From positions 1 through 64,000 of the forward strand of contig NZ_WQDY01000002.1 of NCBI RefSeq assembly GCF_013033355.1: DNA of 64,000 nucleotides. Reading direction: 5' to 3'. Every line of letters starts with the position of its first letter. The first letter of the stretch is position 1. The notes below the pieces were generated by a model, which ran no database searches, had not been told where the DNA came from, and saw only the letters and a list, made by a program, of their open reading frames with translations. The translations under genes were made by a program, and so were the position numbers. This DNA is from Ruegeria lacuscaerulensis (lineage in GTDB: Bacteria; Pseudomonadota; Alphaproteobacteria; Rhodobacterales; Rhodobacteraceae). This document shows, piece after piece, positions 1-9,088 of the stretch.

Positions 1-390
1 AAGGGGGTTCTAAGGTCTACCCCACAAAGCCGCAAGCAGAAAATTTGAAAAATTCCATTTTTTTTGCATTCTTTTATTTTTTCCCTTTAAAACAACGATC
101 TAATCACCACCCTTCGACGTCATTTCCCTCCAATTCAGCGTCGAACAACAGCCCAAGGTATGGGATTACAACAAGGCGGGTCGAACAACACCCTATATAT
201 AGTGAGCAGTAAGCCGACAGACACTAGAAGCTCTCGACTCGTGCGTCTCTTTGCGAGTCGAAACCTGCGGCGCAAAAGCGAGATTCCGGCAGCCACAGCG
301 TGTCAAAAGTGGATCTACGCGCTCAAATGCTTGCGTATCAACTGCGGATGCGGTCAGGTCACGGCAACCAAGCTGAATTGACGAAATTCC
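1..390. other. Leader region upstream of pxpB; no gene seen
   Basis: No convincing coding region is seen before pxpB. The first 100 bases are very A+T-rich, with T-runs at about 58-90, unlike the rest of the window. An 11-base string, GTCGAACAACA, occurs twice (near 141 and 180). A perfect 8-bp inverted repeat, TCGACTCG / CGAGTCGA, lies at 234-241 and 254-261 with a 12-base spacer. It could be an operator or an RNA hairpin, but no regulator gene is adjacent, so its role is unknown. A 73-codon frame at 160-381 looks like chance. Confidence 0.4.
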
Positions 391-1146
391 ATGACCCAAG
401 TGCCCGATCATAAATTCCCGCGCGTGCGCACCGTCGGATACGACGGTTTGCTGGTTTCCTTTGGTGACACAATGGAAGAATCCTCGAACCGGGCAGCCTT
501 GGCGTTTCGCGATCTCATCGACAGCGAAAACTGGGAAGGCGTACTTGAAACCTCGGCCACTTTGGCATCCGCTTATATACGGTTCGATACCAAACGTTTG
601 TCACATGCCGACCTCGATGCCAGGGTACGCGGGGCTTTGGGCCACCAAGACTGGTACTCTGCGCCCATGCCCATGGGACGCAGGTTCTGGCGCGTTCCAA
701 CAGTATACGGTGGTGAGCTTGCACCCCAGCTTGGCGACGCGGCAAACGCAGCAGGGTTAAGCGTCGAGGAAGCTATCCGTCGCCTGTCGGAAACTCGCGT
801 CCGCGTCCTGACGATTGGGTTCGCGCCGGGGCAGCCATATCTGGGCCCGCTTAGACCCGAGTTTAACATACCCCGACTTCAGGATTTAACCCCGATGGTG
901 CCCGAGGGCGCGCTGGTTCTGGCAATATCGCAGTTCGTACTTTTTTCAGGACCAACTCCGACGGGATGGAGGCATGTCGGCCAAACCGCGTTCCGATGCT
1001 TTCGCCCCGAAGCAGAACACAGCTTTGCCCTGCGCCCCGGCGACGAAATGCAGTTCGTGCCGATTTCCCGAGACGCGTTGGAGGATATCCGCGCAAACAA
1101 CGCCGACGGCACGGGCGGCGCAACTTGTCAGGAGATCAAGCAGTGA
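391..1146 (+). CDS. pxpB: 5-oxoprolinase subunit PxpB (KipI / allophanate hydrolase subunit 1 family)
   Basis: Cytoplasmic subunit of the ATP-dependent 5-oxoprolinase PxpABC, which hydrolyses 5-oxoproline to glutamate. The 251-residue product has the family signatures GFAPGQPYLG in the middle and PTPTGWRHVGQT towards the C terminus, at the usual family length. It starts at ATG 391 and is the first gene of a tight plus-strand set: its stop overlaps the pxpC start in a GTGA. The pairing with pxpC and a LamB/YcsF gene makes 5-oxoprolinase more likely than urea-amidolyase or the KipI kinase-inhibitor role once given to this family. Confidence 0.88.
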   Translation: MTQVPDHKFPRVRTVGYDGLLVSFGDTMEESSNRAALAFRDLIDSENWEGVLETSATLASAYIRFDTKRLSHADLDARVRGALGHQDWYSAPMPMGRRFWRVPTVYGGELAPQLGDAANAAGLSVEEAIRRLSETRVRVLTIGFAPGQPYLGPLRPEFNIPRLQDLTPMVPEGALVLAISQFVLFSGPTPTGWRHVGQTAFRCFRPEAEHSFALRPGDEMQFVPISRDALEDIRANNADGTGGATCQEIKQ

Positions 1147-2141
1147 CTCTGACCGTTCTGCGCATCGGCCCAGCCTGCACAATTCAGGACCAGGGACGTA
1201 TTGGATATCTGGATCAAGGTTTGTCCAGATCCGGGGCTGCTGACATCCTTGCCCTGCACGAAGGGGCTGCGTTGTTGGACCAGAGCCCGGAACTTGCAGC
1301 GTTGGAAATGGCGGGCATGGGTGGAGAGTTCGAAGCGACCCAAAGCACATATTTTGCCCTCACTGGCGCACCGATGCAGGCCAGTATTGATGGAAGTCCC
1401 GTGCCGTGGAATGCCTCTCATCAGATCGAGGCCGGGCAACGATTGGTGATCGGAGCTGCGCTGCGTGGCAGCTATGGCTACCTTCATCTTGGTGGCGGTA
1501 TAGACGTGCCAGAATTTTTGGGGTCCCGCTCAACGCATCTGACCGCGAAGATTGGGCGAGTTGTTCAGCAAGATGACATGCTGAATAGCCCCAAGGGCGC
1601 GGGGCGTGCTGGTTGGAAGTTAAGACCAAAGGACAGGTTCTCGGGCGGACTTTTGCATGTAGTCGCCAGTTTTCAGACATCCCTGTTTGATCAAAGTACT
1701 CTGGACCGGTTTGCCGCCACCAGCTTTACGCGCGGTGCAAGGGCCAACCGCATGGGGATGCAATTGGAAAGCCACGGACCCGGATTTGCGGCAAAAGGGC
1801 AGCTTAATATCCTATCCGAGATCATCACACCCGGCGACATCCAAATGACCGGCACTGGAAACCCGTTTATCCTGCTGCCGGAATGCCAGACCACTGGGGG
1901 TTACCCACGTATCGCCACGGTCTTGCCTTGCGACATCCCTCGGGCGGCACAAACGCCAGCTGGTGCTGAAATTCGGTTCGAATTCGTGACGCTTGAGGAG
2001 GCTGCGACGCTACAGGCCCGCCACTCTGCCGACCTGATCCGGCTAAACAGTCAGATCGAACCGCTGGTGCGCAATCCTCATGACATCCCGGACCTGTTGT
2101 CCTACCAATTGATCGACGGAATGATCTCTGCCACCGACTAA
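1143..2141 (+). CDS. pxpC: 5-oxoprolinase subunit PxpC (KipA / biotin-dependent carboxyltransferase family)
   Basis: Second subunit of the 5-oxoprolinase complex, about 332 residues. The open frame extends upstream to 966, but that part lies over pxpB and reads as an arginine-rich shadow. The GTG at 1143 overlaps the pxpB stop (GTGA) and gives the normal family N terminus (VLRIGPACTIQDQGR). The conserved SRSGAAD and GARANRMGM segments are present. The family resembles allophanate hydrolase subunit 2, but no biotin-carboxylase or amidase partner is nearby, which supports 5-oxoprolinase. It is followed by AAAGGAG and pxpA. Confidence 0.86.
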   Translation: MTLTVLRIGPACTIQDQGRIGYLDQGLSRSGAADILALHEGAALLDQSPELAALEMAGMGGEFEATQSTYFALTGAPMQASIDGSPVPWNASHQIEAGQRLVIGAALRGSYGYLHLGGGIDVPEFLGSRSTHLTAKIGRVVQQDDMLNSPKGAGRAGWKLRPKDRFSGGLLHVVASFQTSLFDQSTLDRFAATSFTRGARANRMGMQLESHGPGFAAKGQLNILSEIITPGDIQMTGTGNPFILLPECQTTGGYPRIATVLPCDIPRAAQTPAGAEIRFEFVTLEEAATLQARHSADLIRLNSQIEPLVRNPHDIPDLLSYQLIDGMISATD

Positions 2142-2154
2142 AGGAGTTTTGCCG

Positions 2155-2916
2155 ATGCCCAGCGTCGATCTGAATGCCGATATGGGGGAAAGCTTTGGCC
2201 CCTGGAAGATGGGCGATGACGATAGTCTGCTGAGGATCATCACCTCGGCCAATATCGCTTGTGGCTTTCACGCGGGTGATTGGGATGTGATGGCGCAGAC
2301 GATGAAACTGGCCGCTGAAAACGGCGTCGGTATCGGCGCACATCCCGGCTTTCCTGATCTGCAGGGCTTCGGCCGCAGAAATATGAAAATCCCCCATGCG
2401 TCCCTGCGCAATCTGGTGCGGTATCAATTGGGGGCGGCTTTAGGTATGGCCAAGGCCGTTGGAACGCAGGTCCGGCACCTGAAATTACACGGCGCGTTGG
2501 CCAACATGTGCTCGGTCGACGTGGATATGGCACGAGCGTGTTATCTGGGCGCGCTGGACGTGGATCCCGATATCATCATCATGGTGCTGGCCGTCACCAA
2601 ACAGGAAGAAGCTGTACGCGACCTTGGCTGCAAATGGGTCGGAGAGATCTTTGCCGACCGCGCTTACAATGACGACGGAACGCTGGTGGATCGAAGCCTG
2701 CCCGGAGCAGTCATTCACGACCCTGAACTTGCCGGGCCACGCATCCTGAACATGGTGCGCGAAGGGGCCATCATCACCGAATCCGGCAAACGACTGGAAA
2801 CCTCGATCGACACAATATGTCTGCACGGGGACGGCCCTACGGCGGTGCAAATCGCAGCTTCGGTGCGGGAAAACCTGATTGCAGGCGGGGTCGAGGTGAC
2901 GAAATTCATCCGCTGA
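2155..2916 (+). CDS. pxpA: 5-oxoprolinase subunit PxpA (LamB/YcsF family)
   Basis: Third subunit of the 5-oxoprolinase complex, a LamB/YcsF-type TIM-barrel-like protein of 253 residues. The N terminus DLNADMGESFGPWKMGDD is the family hallmark, followed by ACGFHAGDW, GAHPGFPDLQGFGRR, KLHGAL and CLHGDGP blocks. A TTG at 2149 is also in frame, but the AAGGAG at 2141-2146 sits only two bases from it; the ATG at 2155 has proper spacing and was chosen. It ends the pxpBCA operon. The next gene starts 150 bases on and may or may not be co-transcribed. Confidence 0.88.
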   Translation: MPSVDLNADMGESFGPWKMGDDDSLLRIITSANIACGFHAGDWDVMAQTMKLAAENGVGIGAHPGFPDLQGFGRRNMKIPHASLRNLVRYQLGAALGMAKAVGTQVRHLKLHGALANMCSVDVDMARACYLGALDVDPDIIIMVLAVTKQEEAVRDLGCKWVGEIFADRAYNDDGTLVDRSLPGAVIHDPELAGPRILNMVREGAIITESGKRLETSIDTICLHGDGPTAVQIAASVRENLIAGGVEVTKFIR

Positions 2917-3066
2917 TCAGATTGGCTTAAGACAGCACGCGTATACCGCCGATGTTGCCGGGGTGAGGTTCAGCCCCTAGCATGACCACAAGTTCATGTT
3001 CTGAGTGCCACAATCCCGGCAACACCCTGCACCACCTGCAATGCGCAGGAGCAAGGAGATAGCTTT

Positions 3067-4314
3067 ATGTCTTTTGATCTGATGTCCTACGAACCCCGCG
3101 GCGACAAGAAAAACTCGGACTTCTTCAACGAGTATTTGCCAAAAATCTACGAACGCCGCGCCAGCTCGGGCGTTGCCGATCTGGTCGGGGCGATGAAGGC
3201 CATCGTGATACAGGTCGAATCCGATGCGCTGTTTGACACACTGGTCGAGCTTTACGTAATGACGCCCTATCGCCACACAGCCAGCTATCTGGGGCGCACG
3301 CATAAATTCTCGGTCCTGCATTCACATTCCGACTACCCTGCCCTGATCGTGATGGCACCGCTCAGCCCAGCTTTCGAAGACTTTATTCCCCGTATCAATC
3401 GCATGTATCCGCTGGCCCGAAAGACTCCGCAAACCCGATATGTCGGAGAGGTCTTCGGCGCGTCGGACCTAGCTGCGTTGACCCAAACGCTGGAGGATCA
3501 GAATATTCGGTTCGAGTATTCAGGCGACACCGAAAACCCGTTCTATACGCTGCTGGGTTTTCAGTTCACTACACCTTCGGATTTCACCTGCAATCGGGTT
3601 GGCTATTCCAATCTGGACTTCAACGACACGGATAGCCTCGGTCTGGGCGACCGTGTTCTATTGAGCGACAGTGAGCAAGCTCGTCTGAATCAGGCTGCCG
3701 CGTTTGGGGCTGACAGCAATATCGCACCGCTCATGCTAGGTATTGATCACCTCGCCACGCGTGTTCTTGCCGGAGAACGCGAGGACGCGATCCTCGAGTT
3801 CCTGACGATGGTGCCCTACTATTTCTGGGGCGCGTACAACATCTTCGACATGAATTCGTCCACCAATGTGAACCGAAACCCAAACGTAGATGACGACAAG
3901 AAATCACCTGCCAAAGTGTTCACCGCCAACAACACGCCGTCCTTCGTGAATTCCTTTGCCAAACTGCCAATGCCGACCGAGGATTTTGTCCGGAATTTCG
4001 GCCGTCGCCTACATCACATGGCGGTCGAGATTCAGGATGGCGATCATGGCGCGGGTGAAAAGAATGTGGATTTCGTGGTAAACACCCTCAAAGACAAAGG
4101 CGTGCCGTTTCTGGCCCATGTAGTAGGCGAGTGCAAAGACGATCCGAACCTCAAGCAGATATTCTCAAAACACTCAAAAAACACGCTGCTGATCACGGAA
4201 TACATTGAACGCTGCCACAAATATGATGGCTTTTTCACCAAGGACAATGTCGCCGCGTTAACCGCCGCCGCCGGTCAGGATGAGCAGTACCAGCACGGTC
4301 ATGTGTTCGACTAA
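3067..4314 (+). CDS. HPPD-like VOC-superfamily dioxygenase, substrate unknown
   Basis: A 415-residue soluble protein. The C-terminal half carries the spacing of a 2-His-1-Glu iron triad as in 4-hydroxyphenylpyruvate dioxygenase: His228 in GIDHLATRV, His317 in RLHHMAVEI and Glu378 in LLITEYIERC. The N-terminal domain does not look like the standard HPPD N domain, and no tyrosine-degradation genes are nearby. A GCAAGGAG ribosome-binding site sits about 8 bases before the ATG. It follows pxpBCA on the same strand after 150 bases and is convergent with the carboxypeptidase gene. Iron-dependent dioxygenase activity is inferred from the triad; the substrate is not known. Confidence 0.6.
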   Translation: MSFDLMSYEPRGDKKNSDFFNEYLPKIYERRASSGVADLVGAMKAIVIQVESDALFDTLVELYVMTPYRHTASYLGRTHKFSVLHSHSDYPALIVMAPLSPAFEDFIPRINRMYPLARKTPQTRYVGEVFGASDLAALTQTLEDQNIRFEYSGDTENPFYTLLGFQFTTPSDFTCNRVGYSNLDFNDTDSLGLGDRVLLSDSEQARLNQAAAFGADSNIAPLMLGIDHLATRVLAGEREDAILEFLTMVPYYFWGAYNIFDMNSSTNVNRNPNVDDDKKSPAKVFTANNTPSFVNSFAKLPMPTEDFVRNFGRRLHHMAVEIQDGDHGAGEKNVDFVVNTLKDKGVPFLAHVVGECKDDPNLKQIFSKHSKNTLLITEYIERCHKYDGFFTKDNVAALTAAAGQDEQYQHGHVFD

Positions 4315-4341
4315 AGCCTGCAAGCATCTCCGAAACGCTCT

Positions 4342-4357
4342 GGGACACGAATGTCCC
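4342..4357. terminator. Short hairpin between convergent genes
   Basis: GGGACA / TGTCCC with a four-base CGAA loop lies in the 150-base gap between the dioxygenase and the convergent carboxypeptidase gene. There is no following T-run, so a terminator role is only a guess from position. Confidence 0.25.
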
Positions 4358-4464
4358 GAAAATGGCAAACGCGTCGCGGGATGTTCTCACGTGAGCCAAA
4401 CTCCGAAAAAAAGGCTGGGAGTTCCTTCGCAACCCCATCCAATCAGGAGAGAGAATGTCGGGTC

Positions 4465-5871
4465 TTATGACGGCCCAATCATGAAACACGTGACATTTCG
4501 GGCCTGCAACCTGCGGCAAGCCAGATCGGCCTGTTCGCGGGTCATGCCCTGGAACGTCGCATCGAAACCTCGTGAGCTTTGATTCACCTTGCGTAAGGTT
4601 CCTTCCAGAGTGGTCATTTCGGCCAAAGCGGTTTTCAGCAGCACCTTCTCGGCCTCGTATCGTGTAGTATAGCGACCTACATTGACACCCCAAAGATGCC
4701 CGCCCGAGGTAGAAAGACGGGTGACAATTTCCCTTTCCGGCTCTGGCTGAGCAGCTGGGTTGGTCGACGCCAGAACCAGATCATCAGGACGAGGTGCCGG
4801 GCGCACCGTTCCGTCATCCGGGGTCTGGATATCAGCCGCTGCGATTGCCGCTGCGATTCCATTCTGAATTCTGCTCTCGTCTTTTGCGGCTGCTGCGGCA
4901 ACTGTTCCGGCGACTTGAACTGCAGCTGCGCGGCGCAACACGGGCCGCAGGCTGGCCGTTGGCGCAGTGGTTAGGCGCGCGACCTGCGCATTCAGGCCCA
5001 CATTTCCAGCGTAAGCCGGACGGGCAGGTTTACGGATAGGCGCACGGGATGGAGCGCGACGGAAGCCCATATCCAGCAACTCAGCCACTTTGGCGTTGCG
5101 CGATGCACCAGATTTTCCGCCGAAGACGGTCGCGATGATCCGCTCATCCTTACGCTTGGCCGAGGCTACCAGATTGAAGCCCGCCGCTCGTGTGTATCCT
5201 GTCTTGATCCCATCGGCACCCTTATAGGCGGCCAAAAGGCGGCGGTTGGTGTTCGGAACCGTTTTGATCCCTGCATGAGTCGATTGACGTGAAAACAGGT
5301 TGTAATACTGCGGATAGTCATACAGGAGATGCCGCCCCAGCGTCGTCATGTCCCGCGCGGTCGACAAGTGGCCGGACTCGGTCAATCCATGCGCATTCTT
5401 GAAGGTTGTGCGGCTCATACCCATAGCTTTAGCGGTGCGCGTCATACGACGTGCAAACGCGGCCTCGGATCCACTAATGGCAATCCCGATAGCGGTCGCC
5501 GCGTCATTGGCGGATTTCACGGCGGCCGCGCGGATCAGGTACCTAAACGCAATCCGCTGACCCGAGCGCAACCCTAGCTTGGACGGAGGCTCTGCCGCAG
5601 CTGCTTTGGTGATACGTACCTGCGTATCCAACTCGATCTCACCATTCCGGACAGCCTCGAACGCTATATAGAGCGTCATCATCTTGGTCAGCGAAGCCGG
5701 GTGAAGTCGGGTATCCGCGTTGCGCGAATGCAAAACCTCACCCGTGCGCGCGTCAATCACCATCGCCGCATAGGGCGCGGCAACCGATTGCAACGGCGCA
5801 AAAGAAAGCAGCCACACGAATGCTAAAAGAAATAAGCCCATTCGGGCCGGAACTGTCCGCCGAACCTGCAC
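4465..5871 (-). CDS. D-alanyl-D-alanine carboxypeptidase with C-terminal SPOR domain
   Basis: Periplasmic penicillin-binding protein of the DacA/DacC/DacF class that trims the terminal D-Ala of peptidoglycan stem peptides. The 468-residue product has a hydrophobic signal segment at about 11-32. All three active-site motifs are present: SLTK (Ser60, Lys63), SAN (120-122) and KTG (223-225). An Ala/Pro-rich linker at about 270-380 leads to an approximately 80-residue SPOR-like domain that would bind denuded septal glycan. This carboxypeptidase-SPOR arrangement is common in Rhodobacterales. It is transcribed away from the HAD gene side and its 3' end faces the dioxygenase. Confidence 0.88.
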   Translation of the reverse strand: MQVRRTVPARMGLFLLAFVWLLSFAPLQSVAAPYAAMVIDARTGEVLHSRNADTRLHPASLTKMMTLYIAFEAVRNGEIELDTQVRITKAAAAEPPSKLGLRSGQRIAFRYLIRAAAVKSANDAATAIGIAISGSEAAFARRMTRTAKAMGMSRTTFKNAHGLTESGHLSTARDMTTLGRHLLYDYPQYYNLFSRQSTHAGIKTVPNTNRRLLAAYKGADGIKTGYTRAAGFNLVASAKRKDERIIATVFGGKSGASRNAKVAELLDMGFRRAPSRAPIRKPARPAYAGNVGLNAQVARLTTAPTASLRPVLRRAAAVQVAGTVAAAAAKDESRIQNGIAAAIAAADIQTPDDGTVRPAPRPDDLVLASTNPAAQPEPEREIVTRLSTSGGHLWGVNVGRYTTRYEAEKVLLKTALAEMTTLEGTLRKVNQSSRGFDATFQGMTREQADLACRRLQARNVTCFMIGPS

Positions 5872-6122
5872 GATCTTTGCCTCTGTCTACCTCGGGCCGC
5901 CGGGTTTTCCCGGTCAGCAATTAATTTATTTTATTACCCGTAAGGCTAACACAGAGAACGTCCGAAATAAACCGAAAGCTGGTAAATTCGATCTTTCTTT
6001 CGGCGCGCAGTCACCCACAACATATGGTCGACCTGCGCACCTCAACCACCAAATCGTCCTCCGATCTGGTGCCGCCGCACATAGCCTATTCAATTTTTTG
6101 TAACTGGGACCATTCGGCAACA

Positions 6123-6824
6123 TCATGCAAGCGTGCGAACAAGGCTCGCCAACTCACCCAGATCCCGCAATTCCTTGTACCGGTTCGAACAGGTGGGGAC
6201 TTCGGCTTTTTCGATCTCCCAGACCAGCCCATGGGGGACGTAGACCCCCCAGCAGCCAGCCTCGATCGGAGCCACGACGTCGGATCGCATCGAATTGCCA
6301 ACCATCATCGCTTGGGTAGGGCCGGTTCCATGGCGCGCAAATATTTCATGATAGGTTTCAGCCGTTTTCTCCGAAACGATCTCGACCTCGTCAAAAAGCT
6401 CGCCCAAACCAGATTGCGCCAGCTTCCTTTCTTGATCAATCAGGTCGCCTTTGGTGATCAGCACAACCTTGTGAGTCGCCCCGACTGCTTCGACCGCTTC
6501 GCGGGCATGGGGCAGCAGTTCGATCGGATGGGCTAACATGTCTTGCCCCGCGTCGATCAACTGACGAATGACCGAAGCCGGTACACGATCTTCGGTGACC
6601 TCGATCGCGGTTTCGATCATCGACAGAATGAAGCCTTTGATTCCATACCCATAGTGTCGGATGTTGCGTCTTTCTGCAGCAAGCAGACGATCCATCAGAT
6701 GATCCCGATCGGCATGGTCCGCCAGCAGATCGGCGAAATAGGCCTGCGTCAGTTGAAAGAACCGTTCGTTGTGCCACAACGTGTCATCAGCATCAAACCC
6801 AACGATGGTCAGCTTGTCTTCCAT
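6123..6824 (-). CDS. HAD-superfamily hydrolase
   Basis: Haloacid-dehalogenase fold phosphatase of 233 residues, probably acting on a small phosphometabolite. The N-terminal nucleophile motif reads FDADDTLW, so Asp11 is the likely nucleophile and Asp13 the acid/base. VLITKGD is motif II, and MVGNSMRSDVVAPIEAGCWG matches motifs III-IV and the cap-return region. The C1-type helical cap between motifs I and II resembles the YjjG group. It is divergent from clpS across 84-93 bases. The substrate cannot be told from sequence. Confidence 0.82.
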   Translation of the reverse strand: MEDKLTIVGFDADDTLWHNERFFQLTQAYFADLLADHADRDHLMDRLLAAERRNIRHYGYGIKGFILSMIETAIEVTEDRVPASVIRQLIDAGQDMLAHPIELLPHAREAVEAVGATHKVVLITKGDLIDQERKLAQSGLGELFDEVEIVSEKTAETYHEIFARHGTGPTQAMMVGNSMRSDVVAPIEAGCWGVYVPHGLVWEIEKAEVPTCSNRYKELRDLGELASLVRTLA

Positions 6825-6917
6825 TGCGATTACGTCCTGCTGGCTCTTTTCTCTGGCCCCTAGGACGTTATATAACCGCTCAGATAAACCGAAGCCTGAA
6901 TCGGACTTTTGCGCGCA

Positions 6918-7259
6918 ATGTTTGAAAACCCTTGGATGATGTCTGACAATTCGGACGACGACGGCGACTCGTCCGTCCTAATTCAAACGCGCCCTAAAAC
7001 CAAGCGCCCGCCGCTCTACAAGGTGCTGCTGCTGAATGACGACTACACCCCGATGGAGTTCGTTGTGCACGTGCTGGAGCGCTTTTTCGGCATGACCCAC
7101 GCCGAAGCGTTCGAGATCATGCTGACCGTGCACAAGAAAGGCGTCGCCGTGGTTGGCGTATTCAGCCACGAGATCGCCGAGACCAAAGTGGGTCAGGTGA
7201 TGGACTTTGCTCGCCGACACCAGCACCCCCTGCAATGCACAATGGAACGCGAAGAGTAG
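6918..7259 (+). CDS. clpS: ATP-dependent Clp protease adaptor ClpS
   Basis: N-end-rule adaptor that delivers substrates with bulky N-terminal residues to ClpAP. The core has the classic [13 protein letters not shown] substrate-pocket segment and the C-terminal [16 protein letters not shown] and HPLQCTME blocks. Three in-frame starts are possible: a TTG at 6909, ATG 6918 and the paired ATGs at 6936/6939. I chose 6918, but the family core begins only at about codon 30, and a start at 6939 is equally plausible. No clpA follows; a methyltransferase gene starts 24 bases downstream. Confidence 0.9.
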   Translation: MFENPWMMSDNSDDDGDSSVLIQTRPKTKRPPLYKVLLLNDDYTPMEFVVHVLERFFGMTHAEAFEIMLTVHKKGVAVVGVFSHEIAETKVGQVMDFARRHQHPLQCTMEREE

Positions 7260-7283
7260 CGTCTGCTCTTCCAACGAACGCGT

Positions 7284-8249
7284 ATGTCCCCTCGCCTTGA
7301 TCTTGCCCTGAACAGCGGCCTTTCGCTGTCACAGCCGCTGACGGTGATCGGGCCGACACCAGCCCATGACCTGTCCCAACTGCCTCGCGATACGCAGGTG
7401 GTACAGCCCTTCAAACCGTTCCATGATCATTTCGCGGCACAAGGTTTTGACGTTATCCCCGAGACCCGTGATCCATGCCAGGATGCGGTGATATTCCTGC
7501 CCCGCGCAAAAGCTTTGGCCCGCAGCCTTGTTCAACAAGCCTGCCTGCGCGCCAAGGGTACGGTTGTGGTGGACGGGGCCAAAACCGATGGGGTGGACAG
7601 CCTGCTGAAGGACATCCGAAAGCGTGTGCCGGTCGAAGGGCCAATTTCCAAAGCGCATGGCAAAATCTTCTGGTTTGCCTCTGATCCAGAGGCTTTCGCC
7701 GACTGGGCCGCGCCCCATGGGCAAATGGTGGACGGGTTTACGACCGCGCCCGGTGTGTTTTCGGCGGACGGAGTGGACCCGGCCTCGGCCCTGTTGCTGG
7801 GCGTCCTGCCCGCAAAATTGGGCGCACGGGTGGCGGATCTGGGTGCGGGCTGGGGGTATCTGTCTGCCAACGTGTTGCAAAAACAGGGGTTACGCGCCCT
7901 ATACTTGGTTGAGGCCGACCACATCGCCCTGACTTGTGCCAAGACCAATATCACCGATGACCGGGCGACTTTTCACTGGGCCGACGCGGTAACGTGGCGC
8001 GCACCCGAGGGGCTGGACGCGGTCGTTATGAACCCACCCTTTCACACTTCGCGCAGCGCAGACCCCGCGCTGGGTCAGGGCTTTATTCGATCCGCCGCAC
8101 GTAACTTGGCAAAACATGGTGAGCTGTGGATGGTGGCCAACCGCCACCTGCCTTACGAAACCACGCTGAACGAAGCTTTCTCGCGCGTCGACGAAGTCAC
8201 TGGCGACAACCGGTTCAAGGTGTTCCATGCCTCTCGCCCTCGGCGGTGA
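7284..8249 (+). CDS. Class I SAM-dependent methyltransferase, RsmC-like
   Basis: A 321-residue methyltransferase of the RsmC/RlmG type, which methylates the exocyclic amino group of guanine in rRNA. The C-terminal half carries the SAM-binding glycine motif ADLGAGWGYLS and the N6/N2-methylase motif NPPFHT. The N-terminal half is a degenerate second methyltransferase-like fold, as in RsmC. It lies 24 bases after clpS on the same strand and 37 bases before the SDR gene. The probable role is 16S rRNA m2G formation, inferred from the family; other small-RNA or protein targets cannot be excluded. Confidence 0.75.
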   Translation: MSPRLDLALNSGLSLSQPLTVIGPTPAHDLSQLPRDTQVVQPFKPFHDHFAAQGFDVIPETRDPCQDAVIFLPRAKALARSLVQQACLRAKGTVVVDGAKTDGVDSLLKDIRKRVPVEGPISKAHGKIFWFASDPEAFADWAAPHGQMVDGFTTAPGVFSADGVDPASALLLGVLPAKLGARVADLGAGWGYLSANVLQKQGLRALYLVEADHIALTCAKTNITDDRATFHWADAVTWRAPEGLDAVVMNPPFHTSRSADPALGQGFIRSAARNLAKHGELWMVANRHLPYETTLNEAFSRVDEVTGDNRFKVFHASRPRR

Positions 8250-8286
8250 TCCCGGTTAATCTGCGCGCAACTCAGGGAGACAACGC

Positions 8287-9084
8287 ATGTCCTTTTCCAT
8301 AGCAGGCAAGACCGCCATCGTCACCGGTGGCGCCAATGGCGTCGGGTTGGCCATTGGGCGGCACTTCGCGGATGCGGGTGCCAATGTGATGTTTGCCGAC
8401 ATGGATGAAAAGCGGCTGACCGACGAGTTGGGCGAGCAAGCCGACGACAGCAATATCCGCTTTTTCGCCGGCGATTTACGGGAAAAGCTAACCATCGCAA
8501 ACCTGCTTTCCGCCACGATAGACGCCTTTGATCAGGTGGATATCCTGATCAACGGGTCGCGGCAGGTTATCCCGTCCGATCCGTTGGATACAGATGACGA
8601 CTCGGTCAAGACCCTGCTGAATCAGAATTTGATGCCAGCCCTGCGTCTCAGCCAGGCTGTCGCCAAACGCATGATCAAACAATCCGGAGAAGGAGACGGC
8701 CCTGCCGGATCGATTATCAACCTGTCTTCGATAGCCGCACGTCGAACACATCCGGATCTGATGGCCTATTCCGTCTCGACCGCTGCGCTGGATCAGATGA
8801 CGCGGTCACTGGCCGTGGCTTTCGCCCCGCACCGCATCCGCGTGAACTCGATCGCGCTGGGTTCGGTCATGAGCGCCTCGTTGCAGTCAACGCTCAAGGA
8901 AAACCGCGATTTCCGAGACGATATCGAAAAGCACACCCCGTTGGCCCGCATTGCCGCCCCCACCGAACTGACCGAGACGGCGCAGTTTCTGGCCTCGGAC
9001 GCGGCAGGTTTCATCACCGGGCAAATCCTGACCATTGACGGAGGTCGCACCCTGCTGGACCCCGTCGCAGCACCGGCGCACTGA
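8287..9084 (+). CDS. SDR-family protein lacking the catalytic lysine
   Basis: A 265-residue short-chain dehydrogenase/reductase fold with the nucleotide-binding TGGANGVGLAIG (14-25) and the C-terminal FITGQILTIDGG. The catalytic serine (NLSS) and Tyr161 are present, but the YxxxK motif reads YSVST, so Thr165 (codon 8779-8781) stands where the essential lysine should be. The NNAG motif is also altered to INGS. It is therefore either a catalytically different or regulatory SDR homologue, or an enzyme with shifted chemistry. A GGGAGA site precedes ATG 8287. It is four bases from hemF, so probably co-transcribed with it. Confidence 0.75.
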   Translation: MSFSIAGKTAIVTGGANGVGLAIGRHFADAGANVMFADMDEKRLTDELGEQADDSNIRFFAGDLREKLTIANLLSATIDAFDQVDILINGSRQVIPSDPLDTDDDSVKTLLNQNLMPALRLSQAVAKRMIKQSGEGDGPAGSIINLSSIAARRTHPDLMAYSVSTAALDQMTRSLAVAFAPHRIRVNSIALGSVMSASLQSTLKENRDFRDDIEKHTPLARIAAPTELTETAQFLASDAAGFITGQILTIDGGRTLLDPVAAPAH

Positions 9085-9088
9085 CCCC

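Noticed and set aside
160..381. A 73-codon frame in the leader
   Set aside because: No ribosome-binding site, no family signal and basic random-looking composition; it lies within the non-coding leader.
966..1142. Upstream extension of pxpC
   Set aside because: It overlaps pxpB in another frame and adds an arginine-rich stretch not found in the family; GTG 1143 fits better.
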